A stretch of 64,000 nt of DNA, from assembly GCA_026075535.2 (NCBI GenBank), contig AP026540.1, forward strand, positions 11,532,001 to 11,596,000, written 5' to 3'. The notes below the pieces were generated by a model, which saw only the letters and a program-made list of their open reading frames with translations, was not told the origin of the DNA and made no database searches. A program made the translations under genes and the position numbers. The number at the start of each line of letters is the position of its first letter. Position 1 is the first letter of the stretch. The stretch is from Tricholoma matsutake. Lineage: Eukaryota > Basidiomycota > Agaricomycetes > Agaricales > Tricholomataceae. Positions 45,767-57,960 of this stretch are shown here, one piece after another.

Positions 45767-48700
45767 AGGTTTCCCCATTGGTGACCCAGAATCATTACAA
45801 TGTATTAGTATCTGAGGAAACCCAGAGTAAATCAGAAAAGGAAATTGAGGAGGAGTACAACTGTTGTGAGTCATGTGACAAAGAAAATTGCCAAGCACTA
45901 TGTCCAAAAACCCCTAAATTCTTGATTCGCTCTGCGCGAATAGAACCCAAAATCACCTTGACTGTGGGACTGAAGACAGTGGACACGCATGCAGTGATTG
46001 ATGTGGAAGCATTGCTTGATAGTGGTGCTACAGGATTATGCATTAATTGGTCCTTAATTACCAGAAATGGTATTAACACACACAAGCTGGCACAACCTAT
46101 AATGGTGTACAATATTGATGGAACAGTCAATCATGGAGGAACTATCAAGGAGGAGGTGACTATGGTACTAAAGTATCAGGAGCATCAGGAGCGAGCCGTA
46201 TTTGAAGTGTGTGATCTTGGGAAAACCAATCTAATAATAGGATCTCCATGGTTACAGAAGCATAATCCTGAAATTGATTGGAAAACTGGGAAAGTACAAA
46301 TGACTCGTTGTCCTAAGGAATGTAATGTGTATGGGAGGAAGATGAAGAAGAAAAAAAGGAAAAAAGAGAGAGAAAGAACATCCAAGGAAGTATTTTGTTA
46401 CAATGGAGGAAGTGGAGGATGAGGAAATGCCAAATGGGGAAGTTCCAGTCATGATCGAGAAAGAAAAGCAGAAGCAAACCTTTAGAGCAATTCATGGAGG
46501 ACAGTTGTGGGACAAGAATGTCGTGAAGGTGGAGAAGCCAGTGGAAGAGTGGGTGCCAAAAGTGTATCATGAATATCTGTCAGTGTTCCAGAAGAAGGAG
46601 TCTGAGTGAATGCCAGTGCGGAAGCCATGGGATCATGCAATCGAGATGAAGCCAGGGTTTGTGCTGAAGAAGTCAAAGGTATATCCATTATCTCCGATGG
46701 AACAAGAAGAAGTGGATGCATTCCTGAAGGAGCGGATACATACGACCTTCAAAATCACCACAGACATCACCAATATTCTTTGTGCCAAAGAAAGACCAAA
46801 GGAAGAGGATGTGTACAGATTATAGGTATCTGAATGAGTGGACAGTGAAGAACACGTACCCCCTGCCATTGATCTCAGAAATAATTGACAAGGTGGGAAA
46901 AGCCAAGGTCTTTACAAAATTGGATTTACAATGGTGATACAATAATGTACAAATAAAGAAAGGAGATGAGTGGAAGGCTGCATTTGCCATGCATCGAGGA
47001 TCCTTTGAGCCACTTGTCATATTTTTCGGGATGACTAATAGTCCCCCGACCTTTCAAAATATGATGAACGACATTTTCAAGGACGTAATAGACAAAGGCA
47101 TGGTAATAATATTTATTGATGACATTCTGATATTCATGGAGGATGAAGAAAATTGTGAGGCAATAGTGCAGGAGGTGCTATGGAGGTTAGCGGAGAATGA
47201 TCTATTTTTGAAACTGGAGAAGTGTGTGTTTGGGGCAAGCGAAATCAAGTTCCTAGGATTATTGATCGGCCCTGATGGGATCAAAATGGATCTGATCAAG
47301 GTACAGGCAATCACAGATTGGCCTGTGCCCACCCATGTCAAAGAGGTTCAAGCCTTCTTGGGACTTGCAAATTATTATCGTTGCTTTGTGCACAATTTTT
47401 CTAAAATTGCTGCACCCTTACATAACCTTATGCAAAAGGGAGTAGTGTGGAGGTGGGGAGAGCAGCAGCAGACAGTGTTTGAGGAGTTGAAAAGGAAGTT
47501 TGTGGAGGGACCAATATTAGCCCCAGTGGATTTCACATGCCCTTTATGAGTGGAATCAGATGCATCCGACTTTGCTCCTGGAGCAGTATTATCAATGCTG
47601 TGTGGAGGTGACAAATGGCATCCTTGTGCATATTTGTCCCAAGGGTTGAATGATGTGGAGAGGAATTATGATGTGCATGACAAAGAGATGTTGGGGATAA
47701 TATGAGCATTGGAGGCATGGAGGCATTATTTGGAGGGATGTACGCATCAGATTGAGATCTGGATGGATCATCAAAATCTGCAATACTTCATGTCTGCTAA
47801 AAAGCTTAATCGCCGGCAAGCACATTGGGCACTATTCCTATCGCGTTTCAATTTTCACTTGGTCCACAAAGCAGGAAGCTTAATGAGGAAAGCAGATGCA
47901 TTATCCAGACATATTGATCATAAGAGGGGGGTGGAGGAGGACAATAAGAATGTTACCTTACTCAAACCCAAATACTTTTGCATTTGTGCTATGTGTCAAG
48001 GGCATCTATTAATAGATAGCTCGGAAATGGAAATGTTGTCTAAAATTAGACAATGTTTGGAAATGGATGATGAAGTAGTGGAAGCCATGAAAGCTCTGAA
48101 GGGAGAGAAGAAAGGTAATATTAAAGGAGATGAATGGGCTGAGGAACAAGGGTTGGTGTTGTTTTGAGGAAAGGTGTATGTACCAAAGGATCAGGATTTG
48201 CGAAGGGAGATCATCCGGTTACATCATAATATGCCAACTGCCAGACACTCAGGAAGATGGAAGATGTTGGAATTAGTAATGAGAAATTATTGGTGGCCTG
48301 GAATTTTGAAGTATGTGTTGGGATATGTGGATGGATGTGATACATGCATGAGGGGGAAGAAATTTCCAGAAAAACCTGCAGGAAAATTAATGCCGAACCC
48401 TATACCTAAAGCGCCGTGGTGAGATATATCTGTGGAATTTATTACCGGATTACCTGAGGCTCAAGGGTACGATGCAATATTTGTAGTATGTGACCACTTC
48501 ACAAAGGAGGTCCATATTATTCCTACTACTACAGAAACCTCATCATTGGGCTTGGTGCACCTCTATCTAAATCAGGTATGGTGGTTACATGGGTTATCCG
48601 ATACCGTTATCTCCGATTGCGGACCACAATTTGCTTCCACGTTTATGCAAGAACTAAACAACATATTGGGAATTCAAACTAAATTATCTACAGCATATCA

Positions 48701-49135
48701 CCCGCAGACTGATGGGCAGACAGAGAGAATGAATCAGGAGTTGGAGCAGTACCTACATATGTTTGTCAACTACTGACAAACTGACTGGCCTGAATGGCTG
48801 GCAATTGCTGAATTTTCCCACAATAACAAATTCCATTTGGCTACTCGTATGTCACCCTTTTTCGCAAATTATGGATATCATCCTCACATGGGAGTAGAAC
48901 CCAGAAGGGAAGTCAAAGTACAGTCAGTAGAAGACTTTGTATCTAAGATGCAAAAGGTACAAGAGGAAGCAGAGGCGGCATTGAAGAAAGCACGTGATGA
49001 CATGATGCAACATGTGGATCATACTCAAGCCCGTGCTCCAGAGTACAAAGTTGGTGACTTGGTGTGGCTAAGTACCAAGGACCTAAATATTCCATGACCT
49101 TCAAGGAAACTTATGGAGAAACAAGTTGGCCCATA
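45763..49135 (+). pseudogene. Chromovirus F protease-RT-RNase H-integrase
   Basis: Protease EALLDSGATG near 46011. An 11-bp deletion near 46734 shifts the RT frame; FIDDILIF lies near 47116. RNase H runs 47550-48000 with stops at 47547 and 47703. Integrase zinc CDTCMRGK and core: the first catalytic Asp is Glu (SVEFITGLP, where B has SVDFITGLP); the second (ISDCGPQF) and Glu (TDGQTERMNQE) are present. Stops at 48421 and 48774. After GPY... a deletion joins to the element's 3' tail, so no chromodomain is left. Confidence 0.9.
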
Positions 49136-49197
49136 TTCACAGAGGGGACAGACACAATATTTTCTCACCTGGAAGTCGAGGCATAAAAGGGGGGTAA

Positions 49198-49596
49198 TGT
49201 TAGGAAACCACCCCATTACCTAACAAGATTTCATTTTTATTTTATTATGTCAAATTATGCTACACAATGCCAAATGATGCACTTTGATAGCATGAGAATT
49301 TTATTTCACACGCATCAATATGTATGCGCATGTACGAGTGCGTCGGTAACAACAATGTACAATATAAGTAACATAGTATATAAACCCTAAATATATGCCT
49401 AGGGGACCCCAGTTGTGTTCTCTTAGGTATTCCACCTATGTTTTCAGTGTGAAAGGCCTTTCTCAACCAACTCATCTATTAATAACCCCTTGCATCAAAA
49501 CCATCAATTTCCCCATCACACGTGTGGATCCTGCCCCCTTCTTGTAGAGAGAACCTGCATGGTCTTAGCTAGCAGATAGTGGGTGTCACCCTAACA
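49198..49596 (+). repeat. 3' LTR of chromovirus F
   Basis: It is preceded by the polypurine tract AAAAGGGGGGTAA and followed by the TSD CAGAG. Confidence 0.93.
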
Positions 49597-50061
49597 CAGA
49601 GTAGTAAATAAGGTTCTTAAACCCATAAATCAAGGCAAATGAGGAGGAGACTGGGAGCAGATAGATGTGCACTAAGTTTTGAGGCAGGAAGCAATGAAAT
49701 GATGCTCGACATGGTGGATTACCATATCAGGTGCAGTCCAGAAATGAGAAAACACATCAAAACAGCATTTTGGCATGCATCAAGCCATCATATCTTGGCA
49801 AGTGATCACAACTGGCAAATGACATTTGGTATATGCCTTCCTTAGGCCTAATTCTCAAAATCAGAACACATAACTACCCACCTTAGCAGCTATTTGACCA
49901 CTGAATACCTCATTGGCCAAGTACCCAGTGTGGCCAAGTAGGTGACCTGGTATAGCATACCAAGAAAAGTGAGGGAAAATAGTCAGGAATGAATAGAAAG
50001 GCATGCTCACAGTCAGAGATGATGAGTGCAACAGTGTGGTGTGTATGGGAGACAGAGAGTG
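49597..50061. other. Flank of element F; nothing recognised
   Basis: Short sequence between the F target duplication and a truncated copia LTR. No domain, RNA gene or transposon end seen. Confidence 0.5.
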
Positions 50062-51650
50062 CAACATATTGAGATGCCGTTTATCACACTGTAAGCATAC
50101 ATGATCGCATCTTTGATGTGCATATAGTCTTTGAGGGTCCAGTTGCTGCAACCGAAAAAAAACTGGTACTCAACTGGACCCAACCGCAAGCAACCGGTCT
50201 TTCCGGTTGCAGTTGGGCCTCGTTGTCAACAGTTGCAGTTGCAGTTGGTAGGCTCAGGCTCACAAGTCCAACCAATTGGAACCAGTCACAACTGGTGGCC
50301 TTACCTCGCTACTCAATCTTAGATAGTACAATTTTTATTTTATTTTCTATGTAATTTACTTACTCCGTAACAAATTTGGGGCATGCCCAAGGAATGACAG
50401 GTTGGATGGGCAAGGGTTTATATATGTTTGGGCCATTTGTATATGTTTGAATATGTGTGGTGCAAGTAAACAGCAACGTGACACATTTGTTTGTATGTGC
50501 CGTTGTTCACTTCTCATGACAATGACAATGATGGCCACAAACAACATGGGCCCAAATGATGTTATCATTGTTTGGGCCCACGGTAAGTTTTCTTTTGTAT
50601 ATCTTTATGTTTACTAACTTTATTTCTATGTTTTTAGGTTGAAATTCTTTGGTAACGATGTGTGCTGACACGTACAAACCACACCCACCCATTCTACCTC
50701 CTCCTCCCCATCGAAATGGGATGTGAGGAGTGCTGATCAGTCAGGAGGATGGGGAGGGACACCAGGAGACCCCAGCAGGGGGGTACCTGCCAGGTAAGCC
50801 CCCCCAGCTGCACCCACCTCCATGCCACATCACAGCTAACCCACCCCACCTAGATGCGACACACCCCTCTCTTGCTCCAAACACGAGATGGAGGGGTATG
50901 TTTTTTTTCTATGGCAACACCCCCCTCCCTCGCTCCAAATGCGAGACGGAGGGGTCTCTATTATGTTTCCAGCACCACCACCCAGCCTGCAAGCCACTGC
51001 TCACAGGGGGAGATGGGGGTGCTGACCAAGAGGAACGACAATGGGGGTATGACAGGCCACCACACCAACCCGATGACAATGATGTGGCACCACTGCAACA
51101 TTGCCAACCCCAACAATGATGACAATGATGATGACAACAACAACATGGCACCGCTGCCATGTCACCAACACCCACCACCAACCCCAATAATGACGACGAC
51201 AGCCCCCCACCCCCCTCTCTTGCTCCAAACACAAACAGGGGGGGTTCTTGATCTTTTCTACATGACTACAGCTACCTCCCCCCCTCTCTCGCTCCCAACG
51301 CGAGCAGGGGGAAGGTTCTTGTTATTTTATTATTAGTTTTATTAATACATATTATTATTTACAAATTACTGTACATATGTATGGTTGCGACTAGTTGGAA
51401 CCAGTTGCAAGCTGACAACAACCAGTCACCAACTGGTTGGCCATGGTTGCGGTTGTGGTTGGTGGGATTTTGTAAGTGAGACAACCAGTTGTGGTTGCAG
51501 TTGCAGCCAAAAGGGGCTGCGACCGCAACCTGACTGGACCTTCAAAGACTATGTGCAGACTATTTTTAGCATATCTCTTTGATGCGCTGTCTCATAGATA
51601 CCTTTGTGTCTATTGTCCCTTTGACTCTTTATATAGCTGAACTCACTTAT
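50062..51650 (+). mobile_element. Truncated copia LTR (E family), split by a hAT-like element
   Basis: The two outer pieces (50065-50124 and 51552-51648) match the copia E LTR: TATTGAGATGCCGTTTATCA..., then ACTATTTTTAGCATATCTC... through ...GCTGAACTCACTTATAT. The match stops near 51648, so the LTR's right part is missing. Orientation is opposite to element E, so it is an independent relic. Confidence 0.8.
50125..51551. mobile_element. hAT-like TIR element, copy 3, with hairpin cargo
   Basis: Ends TAGTCTTTGAGGGTCCAGTT and reverse complement of TAGTCTTTGAAGGTCCAGTC. Flanking octamers are TGTGCATA (50117-50124) and TGTGCAGA (51552-51559), one mismatch. The unoccupied site is in the copia E LTR (35598-35605). 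The interior (50540-51330) holds the GGGCCC hairpin with intron-like segment, a GCAAGCCACTGCTC hairpin and CTCGCTCCAAAYGCGAG units. Subterminal parts carry GGTTGCAGTTG/CAACCAG words. Confidence 0.9.
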
Positions 51651-52289
51651 ATCATATGATGTAAACTAATACTTTTATCATCTTGAATTCATACTATCAT
51701 CTAGTTTTAGGGAATGGCACAGGTAAACCCATGGGTATTGCATGCTGCACCAATACCTGTACCTGTAACCTGCAGGGTTTACCCATCAAATCAGCTGAAA
51801 GGGTTGGGAATTGAGTGAATTATATGATTAAAACAATCCTAGATGATGGTTTTGATCATAACTCACTCAATTTCTAACCAATTTGACTAATGTTTAGTGT
51901 GTTTTGAAGCTCACAGATAGCAGAATCCATACCTGTACCTGTCAGTACCCTTACCATGACCTGTGTAAGGGGACTAGGGGGACTAGGAGGTGCCCTGTGT
52001 GTTTCTCCTATTTTTTACGTTCATTCTATATTTTTCCTCACTTCATTTCCTTCTATTCTTCATTTTCTATGATTTTTCTGGATTTTATTACTAATTTCCC
52101 TTTCTATCATGTTTGTGCATGTTGACAGTTTTATATTTAGAGGTGGAGCACCCCTTCTGACATCTACCCCTTGGTATGATGTCATCAGCAGCCTTGATCT
52201 GCCTATCTCTGCCTTTTCTATTTTTAGGTTATTATTTGATTTTTGTCATCTTCACATATACTGGGCATCGGCAAAGGGATCCTTAGCAC
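51651..52289. other. Spacer with a small GGTAYRGGTA-type repeat
   Basis: 51712-51975 starts GGCACAGGTAAACCCATGGG and ends TACCATGACCTGTGTAAGG, loosely resembling the ends of element D, with ACCTGTACCTGT words on both sides. It may be a short deleted relative. The rest is T-rich (52000-52100) and probably leads into the gag relic downstream. Confidence 0.4.
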
Positions 52290-54011
52290 CATCTCACTAT
52301 GTTAACATTCAAAGTCTTCATGATGGAGTTCCAGCTCAAGTTCCTGGTGTGCTCATGGGAAGATGAACTCATCCAGGACCAGATAGCCTTTCAATCCATG
52401 ATGCCATTCCTCACCTGGATCAACAAGGTATGCAATGCCAATGACAAACTCCATGCTGCCAGCTCCTAGTGTTTGAAGGTCCGGTTCATCAAACTGGACA
52501 AAGACTGCAACTGAACCGGACTGAACCACAAAAGACCAGACTGTCAGTTGCAGTTTGGGCTTCCCAGGATGGAAAAACTGGTTCAAGTCAGTTCAAACTG
52601 CTACTGTGTACTCTTCGTAAATATGCATCTTCTGACCATATTTTCAAGAGAAACAGTCCAGAATTGCATGTGCTATGGCCAAAACGATATGTTACTGCAA
52701 AATCTAACTTGCACGACATCTTGTACTTGTGTTTTTTGAGATGTAGAGGATTTTCATCACCATAAAACCTTTATGGTCAACTACTATACACTCTATACTA
52801 TAGCTTACAACTGGTTTTATGTACTAAATTCTATGAGAAGACCAGTTTTAGTCAGTTCAAACTGGTTACAACTGAACTGCAGTTTGAACTGGTTACAACT
52901 GAACTGCAGTTTGAACTGGTTCAAACTGCTTTGGACTGGTTTTTTGCAGTTCAGTCCAGTTTTTTGGGGTCTTACCATGATAGGCAACTGGTTGCAGTTG
53001 TGGTTCATCCAAATGGGGCAAAAAAACTGGACTGAACTGGACCTTTAAACACTACCAGCTCCACATACTATTGCCCCAACTGATCTCTGGAAGCACCTCA
53101 TCCCTTGTCTTTCCCTGGCCCTCAAACACTTGTACAACAGCAACAATGGGATTCCTCCTGGGGGTACAGTAGGAATGCTGGATGCCATCACAGCCTTGGA
53201 GGACTAGCAGGAGTGGGTTCACCTTCTGGAACAGGACCTCAACATCCATTGCTCACAATGGGTCACCAAAGCCAAGAAGACCAAAACAGTAACTGTCAAC
53301 ACCCCCCACTGCAATGACTGCCTCCACCACCAACAGCTACAACTCCCCCCCCCCTCCCTTGTCTCATCAAAAGAGAAGGCACTGCTCTCCCTGCACCTTG
53401 GGTGCTTCAAATGCTAAACACTTTATACTGGCCACATCTCACAAAATTGCAAAGTGACAAGATGCACCTTGGAAGCATGCAAGAATGCCACCAAAGCAAA
53501 AGCAGCATTTGAGAAGAGCCAAACAACCACACACATCACCATGGTTTTCAAAGAAAGTAACAACAAAGACTTCTTTGATGACTGCAAAGAACAAGGTGAA
53601 GGAGATGAGTACATGCCCCACCATTTTTCATTTCCTGAGCACCTGTGATGGACTTGTTGCATTGACACTCCCTTCACCTGTGCACCCACTCCCGTTTCTG
53701 CACTAATTGATCATGGCTCTCCCCTAATACTGATTTCTAGTGAACTCATCAAAATCCTAGGACTCATTGCAAAACCATTATTTAAGCCACTTTCTCTGTC
53801 AGCTGCACTCATGAAAGAAAAGAGAAAACTGGACTCTAGTTTGTTACTATTGCAGTACTGTAGACTATATATTCAATTGACCAATGCTGTATGGAAATCC
53901 AAAGCAATCACACTGGAGGCATCTGCCAGCTCATGTCAAAATGACATGAGTTCAGTTCATGTCTTCTGCATGTCTCTGGAAGTTGATCTGTATGTCATAC
54001 ATAGTGATTAG
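52290..54011 (+). pseudogene. Gypsy-type gag-protease relic
   Basis: The gag part reads MEFQLKFLVCSWEDELIQDQ ... FLTWINKVCNANDKL, is interrupted by a hAT-like element (52467-53054), then continues DLWKHLIPCLSLALKHLYNS and SLHLGCFKC. The zinc knuckle CFKC-x6-GHISQNC has a TAA inside (53415). The protease-like part ALIDHGSPLILISSELI (near 53700) carries DHG where retropepsins have DTG/DSG; this variant is familiar to me from mushroom gypsy Gag-Pol but was not checked. RT and LTRs were not found. It ends near the CACTA transposase. Confidence 0.7.
52467..53054. mobile_element. hAT-like non-autonomous TIR element, copy 4
   Basis: Ends TAGTGTTTGAAGGTCCGGTT and reverse complement of TAGTGTTTAAAGGTCCAGTT. 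Perfect 8-bp TSD CCAGCTCC (52459-52466, 53055-53062). It splits a gag coding frame that rejoins when one TSD copy is removed. The interior contains a ~27-bp tandem duplication (52855-52915) of GTTACAACTGAACTGCAGTT. The smallest member, with no cargo. Confidence 0.94.
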
Positions 54012-54173
54012 TCAGTAATTGATCTCACAGAAAATGTGCCTCAATGACAATTAGTCTCCTTCCTTTTTGGTATATTATTATTATTATTTAATTCTCTGAT
54101 CAGTAGTGAGTCAGAACTTCAAGTTGTTCACACATTGATTGTCTGATAACCACAACATCATTGGATTCTCTCC

Positions 54174-57100
54174 ATGCCTCATAAAGTTGTCTGCACTTGT
54201 AGTGTCTGTTTCTGCTTGACCTATTTGGACTCCCATGGCCAAAATGTGCCTGGCCACCTTGTCAGTTCACAGATATGAAGAAAGCATGAAACTCGAGATC
54301 AACATGATTCCTGGGATGATCTATACTCACTTCCAGTGAGGTCCACCATTGTTGATGTTGAGCCACACCCTCAAGCCACTCAATGCATAGATCTTACACA
54401 AGGTATGTGAACACTGTTCTTACAGTTACTGAATTACAATTTCTTTGGATTATAGTTGTTATGCATTCAACTTATGCCTGTCAATGATCTATGCTGTCTC
54501 ATTGTTGCTTGGCTCTCTCTTCAGTCTGGAATCAGTAGAGATACTGCCAATATTCTCTTGCACCTGTTCAAGTTTATCATCCTCACCACTCTGAGGCTCA
54601 TTAAACTTGCACTTGCTGCTGCTGACATCAAGACCCCAGAACTCACAGAACTCAAGATGCCACTGGATATACAGACAGTATATTCCTGATGTCAGCTAGA
54701 TCCTACTATAGTGCAGGTCATTTGTTGCCCAAAGTGCTTCAAGTAATATCCTAATGGTGGCCTATCACAATGTAACTGGCGTTGCTCTACAAAGTCCAGG
54801 CCTTGTAACACTGATCTATACACACAACATGTGACTTCAAGTGGCTTGCAGAGGATCCCTGAATGCCTCTACACCACTCAGTCATTGGAGTCATGGCTCA
54901 TATTTTTACTCTCTCATTCTCAAATTGAGGACCATTTGCATCAGACTTTTGCAAAGTCTCAAAGGGCATTCGATCCTGGATGGATGCATGATATATATGA
55001 CAGCCCTGCCTGGAGTTCACTGCACCCTTGTCTTCAATCACCTTACCACCTTGTTTTTGCACTATATATTGACTGGTTTAATCCTTTGACCAATAAAATT
55101 GCAGGTATGTCTGTTAATTTTGGGGTGTGGATGAAAATTAACAAATCTTTAGGCAAAGTAGTTTCATGTGGTGCCATTATCTTATACTGTTTGAACTTGC
55201 CCATCTCCATCAGATTCCTTTGTGCAAACATATTGACTATTGGGATGACTCCATCTCCACTTGCTCCAACCATTTGGATGATACCACATGCTCTGGAGCC
55301 TATCAAGAAAATGATTTTAGATTTAGACCTCCCAGGAAAGGTCTTACCTACATTTCACAACCCACAGGGCACTGCAGTAGCAGCACAGCTTATTCCACTG
55401 CTGGCAGATTTGCAAGCCATTCACAAGGTGTCTGGATTTGTTTCTCATGCTGCTGGGTTATTCTGTTCCTTCTGTAAATGTCATCATGATGACATTGAAA
55501 ATCTGGATTACCATAACTGGGAATTGCGGTGTGGAACTGAAGTTCACACTCAAGCTCAGGAGTGGTACAATCTAACAACTATCAAGGCTAAAATAACTTT
55601 GACTAAAGAAACTGGTGTGTGGTGGACACCACTCCATGATCTTCCATACTGGGATCCTGTTCAATATGTCATTCTAGGATTCATACACAATTTTCTTGAA
55701 GGAATCCTCCAGTATCATCTTCGAGTTCTGTGGGGCATCAGGCAAACTAACTAAGGCTGCAATCAAATTGTTGGCAAACCTTCAACTTGATGATGATACT
55801 GATGATGTGGAAACTTCATCCAATTACTCTGAAGATGACTTGGATCATGCAAGTCAACACAGCAGCACTTCAGGTCTTGCAGAGCATTTGCACAATATGG
55901 ATGTTGACAACACATACATTACTCCAAGTCCTACATCCAGCTCTACTCCTACTCCCAGTTCAAATGCTGTGCCTCTTCCTTCTGGTGACTACAATGAAGA
56001 TGATGAAGAGCCTGTGTCTATTGGTGGTGCATTCAACTTTATGCTTGCAGAGCTAGCTATGATTCGAGCATGCATTTCAGATGTTCAGCTTCCTACTTGG
56101 GTTCAGTGGCCTCCCACCAAGCTTGGTGAAGCCAGTCATGGAAGCTTGAAAGCTCATGAGCTCCTCATTCTATTCTCCATCATATTTCCTCTTGTCATTC
56201 TAGGACTCTGGTGGAATGGCACTGAGAAACAGCAGGAACTTTTATGGAACTTTTGTGAATTAGTCTGTGCAGAAAATATCATTGCAGGCTATTCTGTCAG
56301 CAATGCTGAAGCAGATGCTTATATGGACCACTACATTAATTACCGCTCTTCTATGCAGCACCTTTTTGGTGCTGTATTTCACTCAATGCCCAACCACCAC
56401 TATGCTATGCACAATAGGGCACTACTTAAATTCTGGGGCCCACTAGCTCTGCTTAGTGAATTTCCTGGTGAGAGGATGAATGGAGATTATGGGAAAATCA
56501 AAACAAACCACCACCTTTGTAAGTCCTCAATTTCTCAAATGTACTTTTATTAAGTAGTATTTCTGGAACAGAGGATATGGAGTTAACCATGCTTTGCCAG
56601 AGTGCTCATCATGGGCGCTTAGATGCACTTCTTGGCAATGACACCTTCTGAGCCAATGCTCCTGAATTGGCTGAGATTTTACAACCAAGCACACATCCCA
56701 CCTCTCAGCCAACACACAACCTCAATGGCCCTGAAGTTGCTGCTGCTCATGCAAGTGCAAAGTCTCTTGATCAAAGGCACTATGACCTTCTTCTTCAATA
56801 TCTAATAGTCATTGGCCGGGACTACAATTCAGTATACACTGGTGGACCTTATGCTCTTGGCACCCTCCTGCTCCCTCCCACTGCTCAACAGCCTTGCCAA
56901 GTGGTCTTTGAGGATCGAACATACATCTGCAATGATAGCCATGTGGGAAACAGCCATATTCATTTCTATATCCCAACACATGGAAGTGCCATTGAGACTG
57001 GATATATTGAGGAAATTTGGGAGCTTCCCCTTGAAGGTCTCTGGCAAACATTTTTCTTTGTTCATCAACATCATCCACTCTCTCTAGCTCAGCAAAAGAA

Positions 57101-57297
57101 ACACTCCATACACAGTTGAGCCTTGCTCAAGGCTGCAATCAAAGGCTGTCAGCTGTGAGCTATCAAACACTGTGTACATTCTTGAACCACAGCATATCAT
57201 TTGCCACCTTGCTACATATACAATCTTTGTTGGCACATATGGATTGAAGAAGGAGATTATGGTCATTAATTGGTCACTCAACCATAAACGTAGATAG
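54174..57297 (+). pseudogene. CACTA-type (Plavaka/tnp2-like) transposase
   Basis: The start MPHKVVCTCSVC and YLDSHGQNVPGHLVS (54174) suit the N-terminal zinc region of this family. A CCPKCFK...CNWRCSTKSRPC zinc-like cluster follows at 54720-54815. The core (54831-55745) includes the D-rich YIDWFNPLTNKIAG, GFVSHAAGLFCSFCKCHHDD and GFIHNFLEGILQYH. The C-terminal part (55750-57297) ends GTYGLKKEIMVINWSLNH. Probable introns: about 54402-54454, and 56519-56571 (GTAAGT...ACAG, 53 nt). Defects: TGA at 54687, TAA near 54747, a frameshift near 55740, TAG formed at the 56518/56572 splice where TGG is expected, TGA at 56649 and a frameshift near 57120. Terminal inverted repeats were not found. Cut-and-paste function lost. 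Confidence 0.8.
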
Positions 57298-57960
57298 GAA
57301 ACATGAATAAATTATACAAGTTTAATTGAATGACATTACATCATTCAGTTAATGTGCCTGGCCCTGCTCAAAGCCCAAAACAACCACAAAGCTTGTATAA
57401 CTTCTCCTGATGACCTCTTCTAAGTACCAGCCCCCCACTATGACATTTAAAAAAGAGAACATCAGTAATTCTAAGTTTTACTTTTTTTTGACTTGTGCAA
57501 GTCTGAGCAAGTGGTAAAACCTTGAAAAGCTACCAGCTGCACAAGCCAGGTCACTTTTTCTAAAAAGATAGTTGTTTCAGCAAAATAAAAAGCTATGAAA
57601 AGCACAACAAGCATGAAAAGCAAAGAAAAGCTACTGGTGTAAACTACTACTAGTATGCATGTTATGAAGTTATTAAAAGCTGAGCATAAAATCAGTATCA
57701 GGACTGTGAAAACCAAAGAAAATGAGAGTTGAAAATCATGACAGTAATGATACTATGCTTTGATGGGACTGCTGAAGTCCAAGAGCATGTCATGCTGTTG
57801 GTCAAGAAGTGACAAGTCAGCCAATTTCTCACTTGCAATTTGGGGTTCAGAGACAGTTTCATCACAAGTACCGAGAATCTCCAACCAGTGACAATGATCA
57901 AGCTTTGAGCAGCTTGCTATATAACAGCTTAGCCAGAAATCCTCTCTGCACAGTACACAC
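57298..57960. other. Downstream of the CACTA transposase; nothing recognised
   Basis: AT-rich sequence with no domain. One end of the CACTA element should lie here; I could not identify a convincing terminal inverted repeat partner near 54050-54170. Confidence 0.45.

Larger units (their letters stand above)
43791..49596 (+). mobile_element. Ty3/gypsy chromovirus F, sister of B
   Basis: LTRs at 43791-44182 and 49198-49596 begin TGTTAG and end CCCTAACA. CAGAG flanks both sides (43786-43790, 49597-49601). Gag and pol are colinear with B at high identity. F is about 0.4 kb shorter mainly through a deletion after the integrase that removes the chromodomain (junction near 49135). Confidence 0.95.

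Noticed and set aside
50062..51650. 5' LTR of copia E
   Set aside because: It is in the opposite orientation to E and truncated, so it cannot be E's partner LTR; treated as an independent relic.
57298..57960. CACTA terminal inverted repeat (CCCACTATGACATTT near 57438)
   Set aside because: No matching inverted partner was found upstream of the transposase.
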